Shown: positions 28,162-38,033, numbered from the stretch's first letter. The stretch is DNA of 52,911 nt from Candidatus Moraniibacteriota bacterium (GCA_903854995.1 CAINXS010000073.1:1-52911); one strand, 5' to 3'. The notes: generated from the letters alone by a model not told the origin. Numbers and translations are program-made.

Positions 28162-29544
28162 ATGCATCCTTTTTTTCTGAAATTAAACGCGATACCGCAA
28201 CCGATTCAAGATTTCTTCATGTCCAACGATCCAAGATTGTTGTGTGAGGAGGTATGTCAGTTATACGGCTTGCCGGAGGCGGTGATTCCGGCGGTAACAA
28301 AGCCGCTCGGCGCCATCTTTGTCAAGGATGCCGCACTTTCGGAGTATCCGAAAAGGATTTCCGATGCCTCGGGAATAGCCGCACAAGTCGCATTTGGGGT
28401 ATCGTTCGAGGTGAATAAGCGAATTTTCCTTCGTTTTCCGGAATACTTTACCGACGCCGTGAAATGCGGAAAAGAATGGGAGACAAAAAAAAGCGCTCCG
28501 GTAATCGGTCTTGAGGAAGCGAAGAAAAAAGTGCTTGAAATGGAGCCCTGGATCTTGGAGCATGAAGACGAAGATCAATCCGTAAGCGCACGATCTGGCG
28601 CGGTATTTGAAAAGATTTCGCTCTTACCCGCGCTCGGGAAATACCCGAAGCTCGGGGAGCAGATCGTGACGAGGGAGCGTCTCCAGCTCAAGAGTCAGCC
28701 CGAGCCCGTCCGACCGAATCTGACGAACTGGCTTCGAGTCTATCGCGACGAGCTCGGTGTCGGATACCACGATCCGATGACCCGCGGGAAATTCATCTTC
28801 GATTCGGTGAATTGCAAGAAGCTTTCTTCGGAGGAGCGAGAGCGACTCAACCTTGTGCTTCGGTCCATCGAGGAGAACATGCCGATAGATATCGATCCGA
28901 CGAAGATGGAAATAGTTTTCCCGGAGTTCCGCGCTTCAGAAAAGAGCCATCCCGTTTCACGTTCTACTGCTCCTGCTACGCCGCTGCCAGCAGTGGTTCT
29001 GCCGAAGGTGGTGTCCCAAGTGGCCTGGCCTATTCAGCGGCCATCAGCGCCAAATCCGGTCACCGGACCGGTGAGATCGCCTGGTCCTTCCGCGGTTTCA
29101 AACGATGCGGATGTCAGAAGCGAGCGGCCGCAACCGAGGCCTTTCGTCCCGACTCCTCCCGTCTTGCAATCGCCTCCGCCTGCGCCGGCGCGTCGCCCGG
29201 TCTCGTTCGTTCCGTCTCCGCCGCCGGATCTTCCGGTCGGCGGGTCGTTCTCATTCTCTTCCTCACATGCTTTGCCGGTAGAATCGGAAGAGGATGGCGG
29301 GCTTTCTATTCGCAGGCCGGATGTCGCCCCGCTTCCCTCTGGGCAGGCGGCGTTCGATCAACGGGTTGCCGATAAAGTCGAAGCCGTTCCGTCGGAACTG
29401 TCGCGTGATGGGAAGAATAATGCCATTCAACCGACTGCACCGGATATGAACCCGTTTCATATCCATCCGGTCGGTACCCGTGGCGAGTCGACGGATTTTG
29501 GTTTCGGTACCGGGAGAACGGTCAATTTGAGGGGGGATAAGTGA
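28162..29544 (+). CDS. T4SS-locus hypothetical protein with Pro-rich C-terminus
   Basis: 460-aa ORF between VirB6-like and PrgI genes; Pro/Ser-rich region after about residue 255. Confidence 0.65.
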   Translation: MHPFFLKLNAIPQPIQDFFMSNDPRLLCEEVCQLYGLPEAVIPAVTKPLGAIFVKDAALSEYPKRISDASGIAAQVAFGVSFEVNKRIFLRFPEYFTDAVKCGKEWETKKSAPVIGLEEAKKKVLEMEPWILEHEDEDQSVSARSGAVFEKISLLPALGKYPKLGEQIVTRERLQLKSQPEPVRPNLTNWLRVYRDELGVGYHDPMTRGKFIFDSVNCKKLSSEERERLNLVLRSIEENMPIDIDPTKMEIVFPEFRASEKSHPVSRSTAPATPLPAVVLPKVVSQVAWPIQRPSAPNPVTGPVRSPGPSAVSNDADVRSERPQPRPFVPTPPVLQSPPPAPARRPVSFVPSPPPDLPVGGSFSFSSSHALPVESEEDGGLSIRRPDVAPLPSGQAAFDQRVADKVEAVPSELSRDGKNNAIQPTAPDMNPFHIHPVGTRGESTDFGFGTGRTVNLRGDK

Positions 29545-29695
29545 CAGATTTCTCCGCCCAGTCGTTCGACAGGCAGTGGGTCCGAAACAGGCAATCCGGG
29601 ATGAGCCGACATTCAGGACGTAATTCGTACCGTGGTTCGGCGGTCACCGATGTAGCGTCCTCGGGAATACCGTGTTCCGCATTCAGTTTCATGTT

Positions 29696-30088
29696 ATGAT
29701 GTTCAATGTACCGCAGTTCATAGATGTCGAGGACAAGATTGCGGGTCCGTTGACCGCAAAGCAGCTGTTTTGGATGATCGGCATGTTCGCGGCCATCATG
29801 GTCGTGGCGTTTTTTTTCCCGGGACCGGTCACGTACGTCATCGCCGTGCCGATCGTCATAGTGTTCGCGCTCCTCGCGTTCTATCGACCCGGCGGTCAGC
29901 CGCTCATATCGTATGTGGTTCACGGATTCTTTTTTCTGTTCCGTCCGAAGCTGCTTATATGGAATCGTCCGAAAGCCGCGCCTGTTCGGACCGTCGAGAA
30001 AAGGCAGGAACAGAAGGACACTGCTAGGACGAGAGCCGTGAGCGGCGAGGAAATACGGCGAATGGCGGAGATGATGGACAGACGATGA
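29696..30088 (+). CDS. PrgI family protein (VirB3-like)
   Basis: MMFNVPQFIDVEDKIAGPLTAKQLFWMIGMFAAIMVVAFFFPG...AFYRPGGQPLISYVVHGFFFLFRPKLLIW; ATG within listed ORF. Confidence 0.85.
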   Translation: MMFNVPQFIDVEDKIAGPLTAKQLFWMIGMFAAIMVVAFFFPGPVTYVIAVPIVIVFALLAFYRPGGQPLISYVVHGFFFLFRPKLLIWNRPKAAPVRTVEKRQEQKDTARTRAVSGEEIRRMAEMMDRR

Positions 30089-30178
30089 TCGGAAATCCGG
30101 CCCCGGACGCGATTTCTTGGGAGTACGGAAGCGGTTGCTTCCGGCATAATCAGAGGAAGCCACGAGAAAATAAACGGT

Positions 30179-30865
30179 ATGGAGTTTCTCACCCCGAAAA
30201 ACAGGCCGTCCGAAGCGGCGAGTACGCAGAAATATGTCGATGTGGCCGATGTCCGTGACGGCGTGATCGTGCTACGGAACGGTTCGATCCGATGCATCCT
30301 TTTGGCGTCGTCGATCAACTTCGATCTCAAGTCGAGCGAAGAGCAGGACGCGATCATCGGTCAGTATCAAGGCTTCCTGAATTCCCTCGACTTCCCGCTT
30401 CAGATCGTGGTCCATTCAAGACGGTTCCGAATCGAGCCATATCTCGAAAAGCTTGCCGAAGAGGAGAAACATCAGGAAAACGAACTGCTTCGATTCCAGA
30501 TTTCCGAATACAGGAACTTCGTACAGAGTCTTACGGAAGTCTCGAATATCATGTCGAAGTTCTTCTATATCGTCGTCCCGTTCGCGCCGTCGGAAACGGA
30601 ACAAGGTGGCCTGTTCGGGAAGCTTGGCGGCATGTTCAGTCCGAAATCGGGGACAACAGTCCGGGGCGAGGTTCTCGAGACATATCGGAACCAGCTGTTC
30701 CAGCGCGCGGACCAGGTTTCGGCGGCTCTGATGGGAACCGGGGTGCGCACCGGAATGCTGAGTACGGAAGAGGTCATCGAACTTCTTTACAACACGTATA
30801 ATCCGTCCGTGTTCACCACGACCATCGTCCGGAACGTCGATCAGATGGAACTTTCCAACCGCTGA
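30179..30865 (+). CDS. TraC/VirB4 N-terminal-like protein
   Basis: STQKYVDVADVRDGVIVLRNGSIRCILLASSINFDLKSSEEQDAIIGQYQGFLNSLDFPLQIVVHSR; directly followed by VirB4 ATPase. Confidence 0.8.
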   Translation: MEFLTPKNRPSEAASTQKYVDVADVRDGVIVLRNGSIRCILLASSINFDLKSSEEQDAIIGQYQGFLNSLDFPLQIVVHSRRFRIEPYLEKLAEEEKHQENELLRFQISEYRNFVQSLTEVSNIMSKFFYIVVPFAPSETEQGGLFGKLGGMFSPKSGTTVRGEVLETYRNQLFQRADQVSAALMGTGVRTGMLSTEEVIELLYNTYNPSVFTTTIVRNVDQMELSNR

Positions 30866-30869
30866 CCCT

Positions 30870-33278
30870 ATGAAACAACGTATCATTTTCAGAGACAAGG
30901 GGGGTGCCGATGCCGATCGCGATGTGGCGGTCGGCCAGACATATCCGCAACAAAGCGCGGCGGTTTCGTACCCTATTCAGGAGGCGTCGCATGCCTCGGG
31001 ACTTTCCGGCTTTCCGGGTCCCGGCGGAACTCCGATTTCTGCCGCACCGGATCCTTTTTTCCGACCGGAATCACCGAATACGACCGGAAAACCATCGTAT
31101 CAAGCACCTGCCGAAGCCGCTTTCGGAGATTCTCATTCCGTGAGACTGACGGGATACGATGCTCCGGAGCTCGCTTCGCCGGCTTCCGAACAGCCGGTAT
31201 CCGCTCCGACCACGGCAGAACGTCCGATGTCTGTTCCGGATGTGCCCCATCAAGCCGCCATACCTGCCGACGGTGTTCCGGTATATGGGGCGTGGTCGGC
31301 TTCTCATGAGACGGCGGTTCCGCAGACACTGCAGGATTTCGGTTCCGTTCAGAATCCTGTGGCAGGCCCATCATCGGATTCCTTCGTGAATCCGACTCCG
31401 GCGACGTTCACCGCTCCGCAAGCGACCGGTGTTCGCGGGAAAAAGGGTATCCCGGGCGGATTCACGATCCCGAAATTCTCTCTTCCGGGCGTGCCTTCGG
31501 CATCGGAGGATCAGGACCTGTATAGCCGCGGGGTCGCGACTCTTCGCGATCTCATCGCTCCTCCGGCGATCCGCCTTTCTCCTGCCTCTATTCAGGTCGG
31601 CGACGTCGTCGCTCGGACCCTTTTCATCATGGCATATCCGAAGTATCTTGGAACGAACTGGTTTTCGCCGATCATCAACATGGACGCCCCGATGGACATC
31701 TCCTTCTTCGTCCATCCGATCGACACGCGGGAAATAATGAAGGATCTTCGGAAGTCGGCAACGCAGGTGCAATCCCAGATATCCATCGAGGCGCAGGACG
31801 GGAAAATCCGCGACCCCGTCCTCGAGTCCGCGTTGCAGAATATCGAGGAACTTCGTGACAGTCTTCAGCAGGGGACGGAGAAATTCTTTCGTTTCGGAAT
31901 ATACGTGACCGTGTACGCGTCCGACGAGAAAGCGCTCACGGAACTCTCGCAGGGCATCGAGTCGATTCTCGAGGCGCAGCTGGTCTTCTCGAAGCCGGCC
32001 GTCCTTCGGATGGATCAGGGATTCGTGGCAACCCGCCCTCTCGGGATGGACGTTCTTGACATAGCGAACAATCTCAATACGTCGCCTCTCTCGACGACGT
32101 TCCCGTTCGTATCATCCGATCTTTCCTCGAACGAAGGGATCCTGTACGGTATAAACAGGCACAACAATTCCCTGATACTGTTCGACCGGTTCAAGATGGA
32201 GAACGCCAACATGGTCGTGTTCGCGAAGTCCGGTGCCGGAAAAAGCTATGCGATAAAGCTCGAAGTGCTTCGATCCATGATGTTCGGGACGAACGTGATC
32301 ATCATTGACCCGGAGAACGAGTACCAGCATCTGTGCGAGACCGTCGGCGGGACGTTTCTCGGGATCTCCCTGTCCTCCGATTCCCATCTCAACCCGTTCG
32401 ACCTTCCGAAAATCGGAAAACAGGACGATGACGAGGGGGTATTCCGGAGTCATGTCGCGAACCTGATCGGTCTCCTGCATCTTATGCTCGGCGCCGTTTC
32501 GCCGGACGAGGATTCGCTGCTTGACCGCGCGATCCGCGAGACCTACGCGATACGGGATATTACCGAACTTTCGGATTTCCGATCGTTGACCTCGGCGTCA
32601 TTCCCGACCATGTCCGATCTGCATGCGGTGCTTGGGAACATCGAGGGCGGGGAATCGCTTGCGGCTAGGCTTGAGCGGTATACTGACGGCGTATTCGGAG
32701 GTTTTCTCAATCACCAGACGAACGTCACCATGAACAAGCAGATGGTGGTCTTCAATATCCGGGACCTCGAAAGCGAATTGCGGCCTATCGCGATGTACGT
32801 CATCCTTCAGTCCATCTGGAACGAAATCCGTGCTGAGATGAAGCAGCGCATGATCGTCGTCGACGAGGCGTGGATCATGATGCAGAACGAGGATGCGGCG
32901 GCGTTCATGTTCGGCATCGCCAAGCGCTGTCGGAAATACTATGCCGGGCTTACGACCATAACGCAGGACATCGGCGATTTCATGGCGTCGCGATACGGAA
33001 AGCCGATCGTTACCAACTCGTCGATACAATTATTGCTGCGGCAGTCTCCGGCATCGGTAGATCTGATTGCCGAGGCGTTTTATCTGACGGATCACGAGAA
33101 GTTCCTGCTGCTCGAATCGAATGTCGGTGAGGGGATATTTTTTGCCGGCACCAAGCATGTCGCCATCAAGGTCATCGCCTCGTACAGCGAGGACCAGGTG
33201 ATCACGACCGATCCGCGGCAGCTGATCGAGATCGAGGAGGCGAAGCGGGAATTCGATGACGGAAACGGCACATATTGA
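30870..33278 (+). CDS. VirB4/TraC-like T4SS ATPase with long Pro/Ser-rich N-terminal extension
   Basis: Walker A MVVFAKSGAGKSYAIKLEVL, IIDPENEYQHLCE, Walker B RMIVVDEAWIMMQNE, ITQDIGDFM. Confidence 0.92.
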   Translation: MKQRIIFRDKGGADADRDVAVGQTYPQQSAAVSYPIQEASHASGLSGFPGPGGTPISAAPDPFFRPESPNTTGKPSYQAPAEAAFGDSHSVRLTGYDAPELASPASEQPVSAPTTAERPMSVPDVPHQAAIPADGVPVYGAWSASHETAVPQTLQDFGSVQNPVAGPSSDSFVNPTPATFTAPQATGVRGKKGIPGGFTIPKFSLPGVPSASEDQDLYSRGVATLRDLIAPPAIRLSPASIQVGDVVARTLFIMAYPKYLGTNWFSPIINMDAPMDISFFVHPIDTREIMKDLRKSATQVQSQISIEAQDGKIRDPVLESALQNIEELRDSLQQGTEKFFRFGIYVTVYASDEKALTELSQGIESILEAQLVFSKPAVLRMDQGFVATRPLGMDVLDIANNLNTSPLSTTFPFVSSDLSSNEGILYGINRHNNSLILFDRFKMENANMVVFAKSGAGKSYAIKLEVLRSMMFGTNVIIIDPENEYQHLCETVGGTFLGISLSSDSHLNPFDLPKIGKQDDDEGVFRSHVANLIGLLHLMLGAVSPDEDSLLDRAIRETYAIRDITELSDFRSLTSASFPTMSDLHAVLGNIEGGESLAARLERYTDGVFGGFLNHQTNVTMNKQMVVFNIRDLESELRPIAMYVILQSIWNEIRAEMKQRMIVVDEAWIMMQNEDAAAFMFGIAKRCRKYYAGLTTITQDIGDFMASRYGKPIVTNSSIQLLLRQSPASVDLIAEAFYLTDHEKFLLLESNVGEGIFFAGTKHVAIKVIASYSEDQVITTDPRQLIEIEEAKREFDDGNGTY

Positions 33279-33849
33279 GAATATGGAATCATACCCCGTG
33301 TTCATACAGGAAACGACCCCCGGCGATTCGGAGGAGATTTCGGCGTATGAGCAGATGCAGGAAAGCATCGATTCCGGACGTCGGGCATTCGCCGGTATGC
33401 GTGCCGATTATCATCAGCACCTGGAGCAGATCCGTTCCCGGCATCCCACCCTCATCATGTATATGCCTGCCTTGATGGCCGCTGGCCTGAAAGATATGCT
33501 CGATGCTCCCGTCAATCTGACTATGATAGGAAGCGGGATCCTTTCGGCCTTTTTCGGAACGATCATTTTTGCCCTGCTGATGCGGATCAAGACGAACTCA
33601 TCTGTCATGGAATCGAGATTCCTTGTTAAAAAAGCGATTCAAAGGTTCGTCGTCGTCGCGGGATTCTCGATGGCCGATGCGCTTCCGGGTGTCGGTTTTT
33701 TCCCGCTCGAATTGGCGTCCGTTTTCTTCATGTTCGTCCTGGACAGGCTGGCTTCCACGAAATTCATAAGCCAGTTCATCGCCGCGTATGAAATCGCTGA
33801 AAAGAAAATGAGACGGCATTCCGAGATGGAGGGAGCTTCCTTGGAGTGA
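33256..33849 (+). CDS. hypothetical membrane protein
   Basis: 197 aa, hydrophobic segments, start overlaps the virB4 end. Confidence 0.65.
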   Translation: MTETAHIENMESYPVFIQETTPGDSEEISAYEQMQESIDSGRRAFAGMRADYHQHLEQIRSRHPTLIMYMPALMAAGLKDMLDAPVNLTMIGSGILSAFFGTIIFALLMRIKTNSSVMESRFLVKKAIQRFVVVAGFSMADALPGVGFFPLELASVFFMFVLDRLASTKFISQFIAAYEIAEKKMRRHSEMEGASLE

Positions 33850-33878
33850 CGGATATGCTATACTGAGAAAAAAAGAAT

Positions 33879-34541
33879 ATGAATCTAGTCCCGCTCCTCT
33901 CGCGGTGGAAACGATTTCTCATGACAGGGATATTCGTCATCGCATCCCTGCTCCTGTACGGTCTGTTTCCTGCGGAAAGCCGACTGAATGGAACGGTCCA
34001 ATCCCTTGTACTCGGCGCGGCTGTCTTTTTCGTTCTACCGATTCTGTTCGTCAGGATGGTGCTCTGCGAGCCATTCTCCACTCTCGGATTCCGTGGCAGC
34101 AACAGGCGTTTCGGGGTGGTATCCATCCCGCTCGTTGTCGTTCCGATCCTATCGATCTGGTACGTGCTGCTCCGGACCTATCCGGTCGCCTCTTCCTACG
34201 ATTTGCCGTCGACGGTCCGAAGCTCTTTCCCGCTCTTCCTTTTTTACGAGGTCGTACTGGTCGGCGCCATTGCGTTCCTTTACGAGACCTTTTTTCGCGG
34301 ATTGGTCCAGATTTTATGGCTACGCTCTTTCGGCCTTTGGGCCGTTTTCATGCAGCTAGCCCTCTTTCTCGCATTCGTCGTTTCCGTCGGAGGAGGTCTT
34401 TCCTGGCAGAACGCACCGATTTTTCTTGCCGGGCTCGCATCCGGATTCGTTGCGTCGTACACCGGCTCAATACCGTATGCTTGGGTTTCGGCATGGCTCG
34501 TGTTGTTTCTGTCGGATGTCCTCATCCTTGTTTCCCGATAA
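33879..34541 (+). CDS. CPBP-like integral membrane protein, possibly degenerate active site
   Basis: YETFFRGLVQILWLRSFG resembles the EExxxR motif of CPBP proteases; preceded by TATACT -10-like element. Confidence 0.5.
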   Translation: MNLVPLLSRWKRFLMTGIFVIASLLLYGLFPAESRLNGTVQSLVLGAAVFFVLPILFVRMVLCEPFSTLGFRGSNRRFGVVSIPLVVVPILSIWYVLLRTYPVASSYDLPSTVRSSFPLFLFYEVVLVGAIAFLYETFFRGLVQILWLRSFGLWAVFMQLALFLAFVVSVGGGLSWQNAPIFLAGLASGFVASYTGSIPYAWVSAWLVLFLSDVLILVSR

Positions 34542-34553
34542 ATTCGAAACGCT

Positions 34554-37337
34554 ATGAAAACGGACTCTACTATGCGGAAACTGCTTTCGATATCGCTGAT
34601 GCTCGCCATGGTAGCCGGGCAGGTCTCGTTTTCCGGAATCGCGACGGCGCTTTCCATACCGTCGGCGTCGAGCGTCATGAACGACGTTCAGAAGCGGTAT
34701 CATATCAATACGGGTTCCGTCCAGAACTTCGGGGAATCGTTCAATGTCGCGTCGACGAAGAAATACGCGCCCGAGCTTTCCATTTCTTTCAGCCCGACCG
34801 ACCCGAAGGAGGGCCAGAAAGTGACGGCGAAAGCATTTCCGATGTTTTTTTCGAATCCACCGGATCAGCTGTACTATACCTGGTATCTCAAACGCGAAAA
34901 CGGGTCAAACGACGTCGAGGATTGGAAGACGGAGGCCATGCGGATCATAGCGAATGATGGAGCGGATACGAACAGGTTTCTGCCCGGGTCGAGCGATGAC
35001 GACGGGTACAAGGCCGAACACGGAGGCGGGGATAGGACATACGTGGATAACGATTGGTGCTATATCCGTGATCCTTCGGATGGTAACTTTTATGAACTCG
35101 GGCCATCGAATTCGTCTTCAGCGGATTTCACGTGTGGGACGGCGGGTTATCAGGCGTCATGTATTTCACAGACTCAGAGCGTCGCATCGGATAATTCCTC
35201 GACATATCCCTACAAGGTTGACGGATCGCCGGTATGTCAAGGAAGCGCTCCGATCTGCCCGGACGGGTCTCTTGTGCGATGCGTGAATCCGACGGTCGTG
35301 GCCGGTACGTTTTCCTTGACTGACACTATTCAGCGGCGCGTTTACCCGGATACGGTTGATCCTGATACCGGCATGTCTACGCCGAACTACGTCTATGATC
35401 CGGCGGTGGAGAACAACATGACTTGTCGGGAGAATGGTACTTCGTCCGATGATCGATGCATACATCTTTTTCCGAACGCGACCGGACATACGACCGGAGA
35501 CGGCAGTTTCGGGGCGGACGAGGAGCGATACTGGATGACGAATCCTGCGGATGCGGACACCGCCGATAACGGGAACAAGGACGAGGCAAACATCGTCGGT
35601 CTCGGCCGCGATACGTTTACATGGAATTATCAGAACGGAGACATGCTCGGGCTCGTCGTCGAAGGCGTCTCGATGGTGCCGACGAAACACGACGATTCGA
35701 CGATGATGATCATGTGGGCGTTTTCTGGAGACGGCTGCCGCGTATCGAATACAGGGAGCTACAACACGACGATCAAAGGATATTCCGTGAACATACCCAC
35801 CACCGGCATGGGGCGGGACGAGTTCGACGAATGCCTGAAAGACAACCTTGTCGATCCGTTGCAAGCCGGTCAGCAGAATTCGAAAAAAATAGAACTCGAT
35901 GTCACTGCGACCCCGGATAATCCGACGAACGATCAGACCGGTGAGAAATCCGGCGACACGGTCACGGCGGTCGCATCCATAATGAACTCGACCAGGTCCG
36001 ATGCCGAAGTCACCTACGAGTGGACAGTCGAGGTGAGCGACAATGCCAATATGGGTAATCCGTTGGACATTACGGACGGACTCAAAGAGAACGGATTGCT
36101 CCCGGTCAGCAGAGGGAACGGGTTGAAGACGATTTCCATGCCGCTCAATATGGAAGCTGATATGCTCGGTGGATATGCGACAAACGATCCTCTCTATATG
36201 CGGCTGACCGCAATCGCGACTGAAAATTTCAACGCGAGTGGCGATCGGAGCGGGCATAGCGATGTCATCGTGCGTATCAACAATACCGATAAGAAGATTC
36301 TCGCCTATGTCTCGAAAGCGGTTCCGTACGGATCGACGTATAAGATGGCGCTTGCCGACGGCGATTCGTCGGACACCGATTCCCTGACGCCGATCTGCAG
36401 GGACTATCATGCGAACGCCTCGACGGCGGAGGATGCTACGGACAATCTTGACAGGATCGCCTGCCGTATCATAAAGAATGAGATTATCGGCGTGCGAGTA
36501 GACAATTCGAAAGGGGAGTACAAGGACTTCAAGTGGACGATCGACGGGAAAACACTCACGTGTAACGCATCGGTCTCCGATGATATGGACTGTGTGACGA
36601 ACGGGAACGAGGCTTTCTTCGCGGTTGTCGGGGCGCCTGGAACCGTCATCAACGTAAAACTTGATGCGCTCAATGTCGAAACCGGAAAATCCGTCTCGCT
36701 CACCCGCGCCTTCAACGTCGTCGAGCCGGAAATCGTTTTGGAATCGGCGGACAAAACCGCCGTATGGCCGCGCTTCGTTGGCCAGTTCTCGGATATCAGT
36801 GGAGCGATGTTCGATGAGTATAGTTCGAATTTCTTCGAGAAGTATGGGGCTTCGACTATCAGGATGCAGGCCAGGTTCGTGCCATCGTTCACACAGGGAC
36901 TTTCGACGAGGACATGGACCATTGACGGCGTGCCATATCCGGGCGAGACCGTGTGGAATTCCACGGACGGGGATTTCTTCGGGGTGGAGCATGCTACGGC
37001 GGAACTTCCGGTCGGGACCGTCTTCAATGTGGGAATGACAGCGACGATCGTGCAGCCGGTCGAAAAACGGATGGCTTTACGGGATATCTGGGGAATAGAT
37101 GAATCCCAGTCCGCTGAGGTGACTATCGGAAAAACGGTGCAGGTTCAGAACGTCGCGGATCAGAACACCGCGTCTTCCGGGGTGAAAAAGTTTTACGCCG
37201 CATTGTCCGGCTATGTCCCTCCGATGCTTGCGTTCGCGTTTCGGATAATCCTTTCAGGAGGTCTGCTACTCTTCGCGGTCGGGTTCCTGTTCTCGTTCGT
37301 TCCTGAGCGAGTATCAGAAGACATGCGCCGGAAGTAA
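34554..37337 (+). CDS. large secreted/surface protein with C-terminal TM anchor, T4SS-locus associated
   Basis: Signal peptide MRKLLSISLMLAMVAGQVSFSGIATA, long extracellular-type region with cysteines, C-terminal TM then RVSEDMRRK. Confidence 0.75.
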   Translation: MKTDSTMRKLLSISLMLAMVAGQVSFSGIATALSIPSASSVMNDVQKRYHINTGSVQNFGESFNVASTKKYAPELSISFSPTDPKEGQKVTAKAFPMFFSNPPDQLYYTWYLKRENGSNDVEDWKTEAMRIIANDGADTNRFLPGSSDDDGYKAEHGGGDRTYVDNDWCYIRDPSDGNFYELGPSNSSSADFTCGTAGYQASCISQTQSVASDNSSTYPYKVDGSPVCQGSAPICPDGSLVRCVNPTVVAGTFSLTDTIQRRVYPDTVDPDTGMSTPNYVYDPAVENNMTCRENGTSSDDRCIHLFPNATGHTTGDGSFGADEERYWMTNPADADTADNGNKDEANIVGLGRDTFTWNYQNGDMLGLVVEGVSMVPTKHDDSTMMIMWAFSGDGCRVSNTGSYNTTIKGYSVNIPTTGMGRDEFDECLKDNLVDPLQAGQQNSKKIELDVTATPDNPTNDQTGEKSGDTVTAVASIMNSTRSDAEVTYEWTVEVSDNANMGNPLDITDGLKENGLLPVSRGNGLKTISMPLNMEADMLGGYATNDPLYMRLTAIATENFNASGDRSGHSDVIVRINNTDKKILAYVSKAVPYGSTYKMALADGDSSDTDSLTPICRDYHANASTAEDATDNLDRIACRIIKNEIIGVRVDNSKGEYKDFKWTIDGKTLTCNASVSDDMDCVTNGNEAFFAVVGAPGTVINVKLDALNVETGKSVSLTRAFNVVEPEIVLESADKTAVWPRFVGQFSDISGAMFDEYSSNFFEKYGASTIRMQARFVPSFTQGLSTRTWTIDGVPYPGETVWNSTDGDFFGVEHATAELPVGTVFNVGMTATIVQPVEKRMALRDIWGIDESQSAEVTIGKTVQVQNVADQNTASSGVKKFYAALSGYVPPMLAFAFRIILSGGLLLFAVGFLFSFVPERVSEDMRRK

Positions 37338-37350
37338 CATCGATGCGAGA

Positions 37351-37379
37351 AAAACAGTCCCATATGGGACTGTTTTTTT
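37351..37379 (+). terminator. intrinsic terminator
   Basis: AAAACAGTCCCATATGGGACTGTTTTTTT. Confidence 0.9.
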
Positions 37380-37382
37380 GAG

Positions 37383-37466
37383 TGCCGAAGGGGAGACTCG
37401 AACTCCCAAGGGATTGCTCCCGCCAGGACCTAAACCTGGTGCGTCTGCCAATTCCGCCACTTCGGC
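37383..37466 (-). tRNA. tRNA-Leu (anticodon TAG)
   Basis: GCCGAAGTGGCGGAATTGGCAGACGCACCAGGTTTAGGTCCTGGCGGGAGCAATCCCTTGGGAGTTCGAGTCTCCCCTTCGGCA; 7-bp acceptor, long variable arm. Confidence 0.93.
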
Positions 37467-37482
37467 AATACTGATGTCTCAA

Positions 37483-37660
37483 GAGACTCGTCCGGCATGC
37501 GCTACGCTGCTCGCTAAAATCGCAATGTACCCTTTGAATACCGGGGCGAACTCCCAGGGGGTTGCTCCTGCCAGAGCCTAAACCTGGTGCGTCTGCCAAA
37601 TCCCCGCCCGCATCGCTATGCTTTCGCTTGCGTAGCGTTGCGGGTGGGAGCCACTTCGGC
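37483..37660 (-). pseudogene. interrupted, degraded tRNA-Leu copy
   Basis: Minus strand GCCGAAGTGG-[46-nt hairpin]-GGATTTGGCAGACGCACCAGGTTTAGGCTCTGGCAGGAGCAACCCCCTGGGAGTTCG-[insert]-AGTCTC. Confidence 0.8.
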
Positions 37661-37678
37661 AAATCGATACGGTTACGG

Positions 37679-37990
37679 TCAGACAATCCGCGCATCGGGC
37701 CCAAGTTGTTCGATCATCCTTCGTGCCTCCTCTTTCAACGGACCCTCGTCATCATACTCGCCGTGATGGCGGGTTCCTTCACCGTACGTTTCACGTTTCT
37801 GGTCGAGATGAAAATTCATGTGTAACGATACCCCTTCCAATTTCGCATAGCAGTGAAAACGCGGATATCCCGATCGGGACAACGGCCTGATGAAGCTCAT
37901 TTCTGCGCCTTCCTTGCATTGAAAGACATAGCCAAGGCGGCGGAGCATGGTGACGGGATCGGCTGGCAGTGTTTTGACTTCGAGTTTCAT
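37679..37990 (-). CDS. conserved-looking hypothetical protein
   Basis: MKLEVKTLPADPVTMLRRLGYVFQCKEGAEMSFIRPLSRSGYPRFHCYAKLEGVSLHMNFHLDQKRETYGEGTRHHGEYDDEGPLKEEARRM, codon-like composition. Confidence 0.7.
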   Translation of the reverse strand: MKLEVKTLPADPVTMLRRLGYVFQCKEGAEMSFIRPLSRSGYPRFHCYAKLEGVSLHMNFHLDQKRETYGEGTRHHGEYDDEGPLKEEARRMIEQLGPDARIV

Positions 37991-38017
37991 GGGGTTTCAT
38001 CTCAACGGGCGAAGGCG

Positions 38018-38033
38018 TCCGGCGTGTGCCGGA
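38018..38033. repeat. palindromic core variant TCCGGCGTGTGCCGGA
   Basis: GGCGTCCGGCGTGTGCCGGACGCC extended palindrome. Confidence 0.75.

Noticed and set aside
35166-36992. 608-aa minus-strand ORF
   Set aside because: Antisense to the 927-aa secreted protein, whose signal peptide and domain features are convincing; high-GC ORF shadow.
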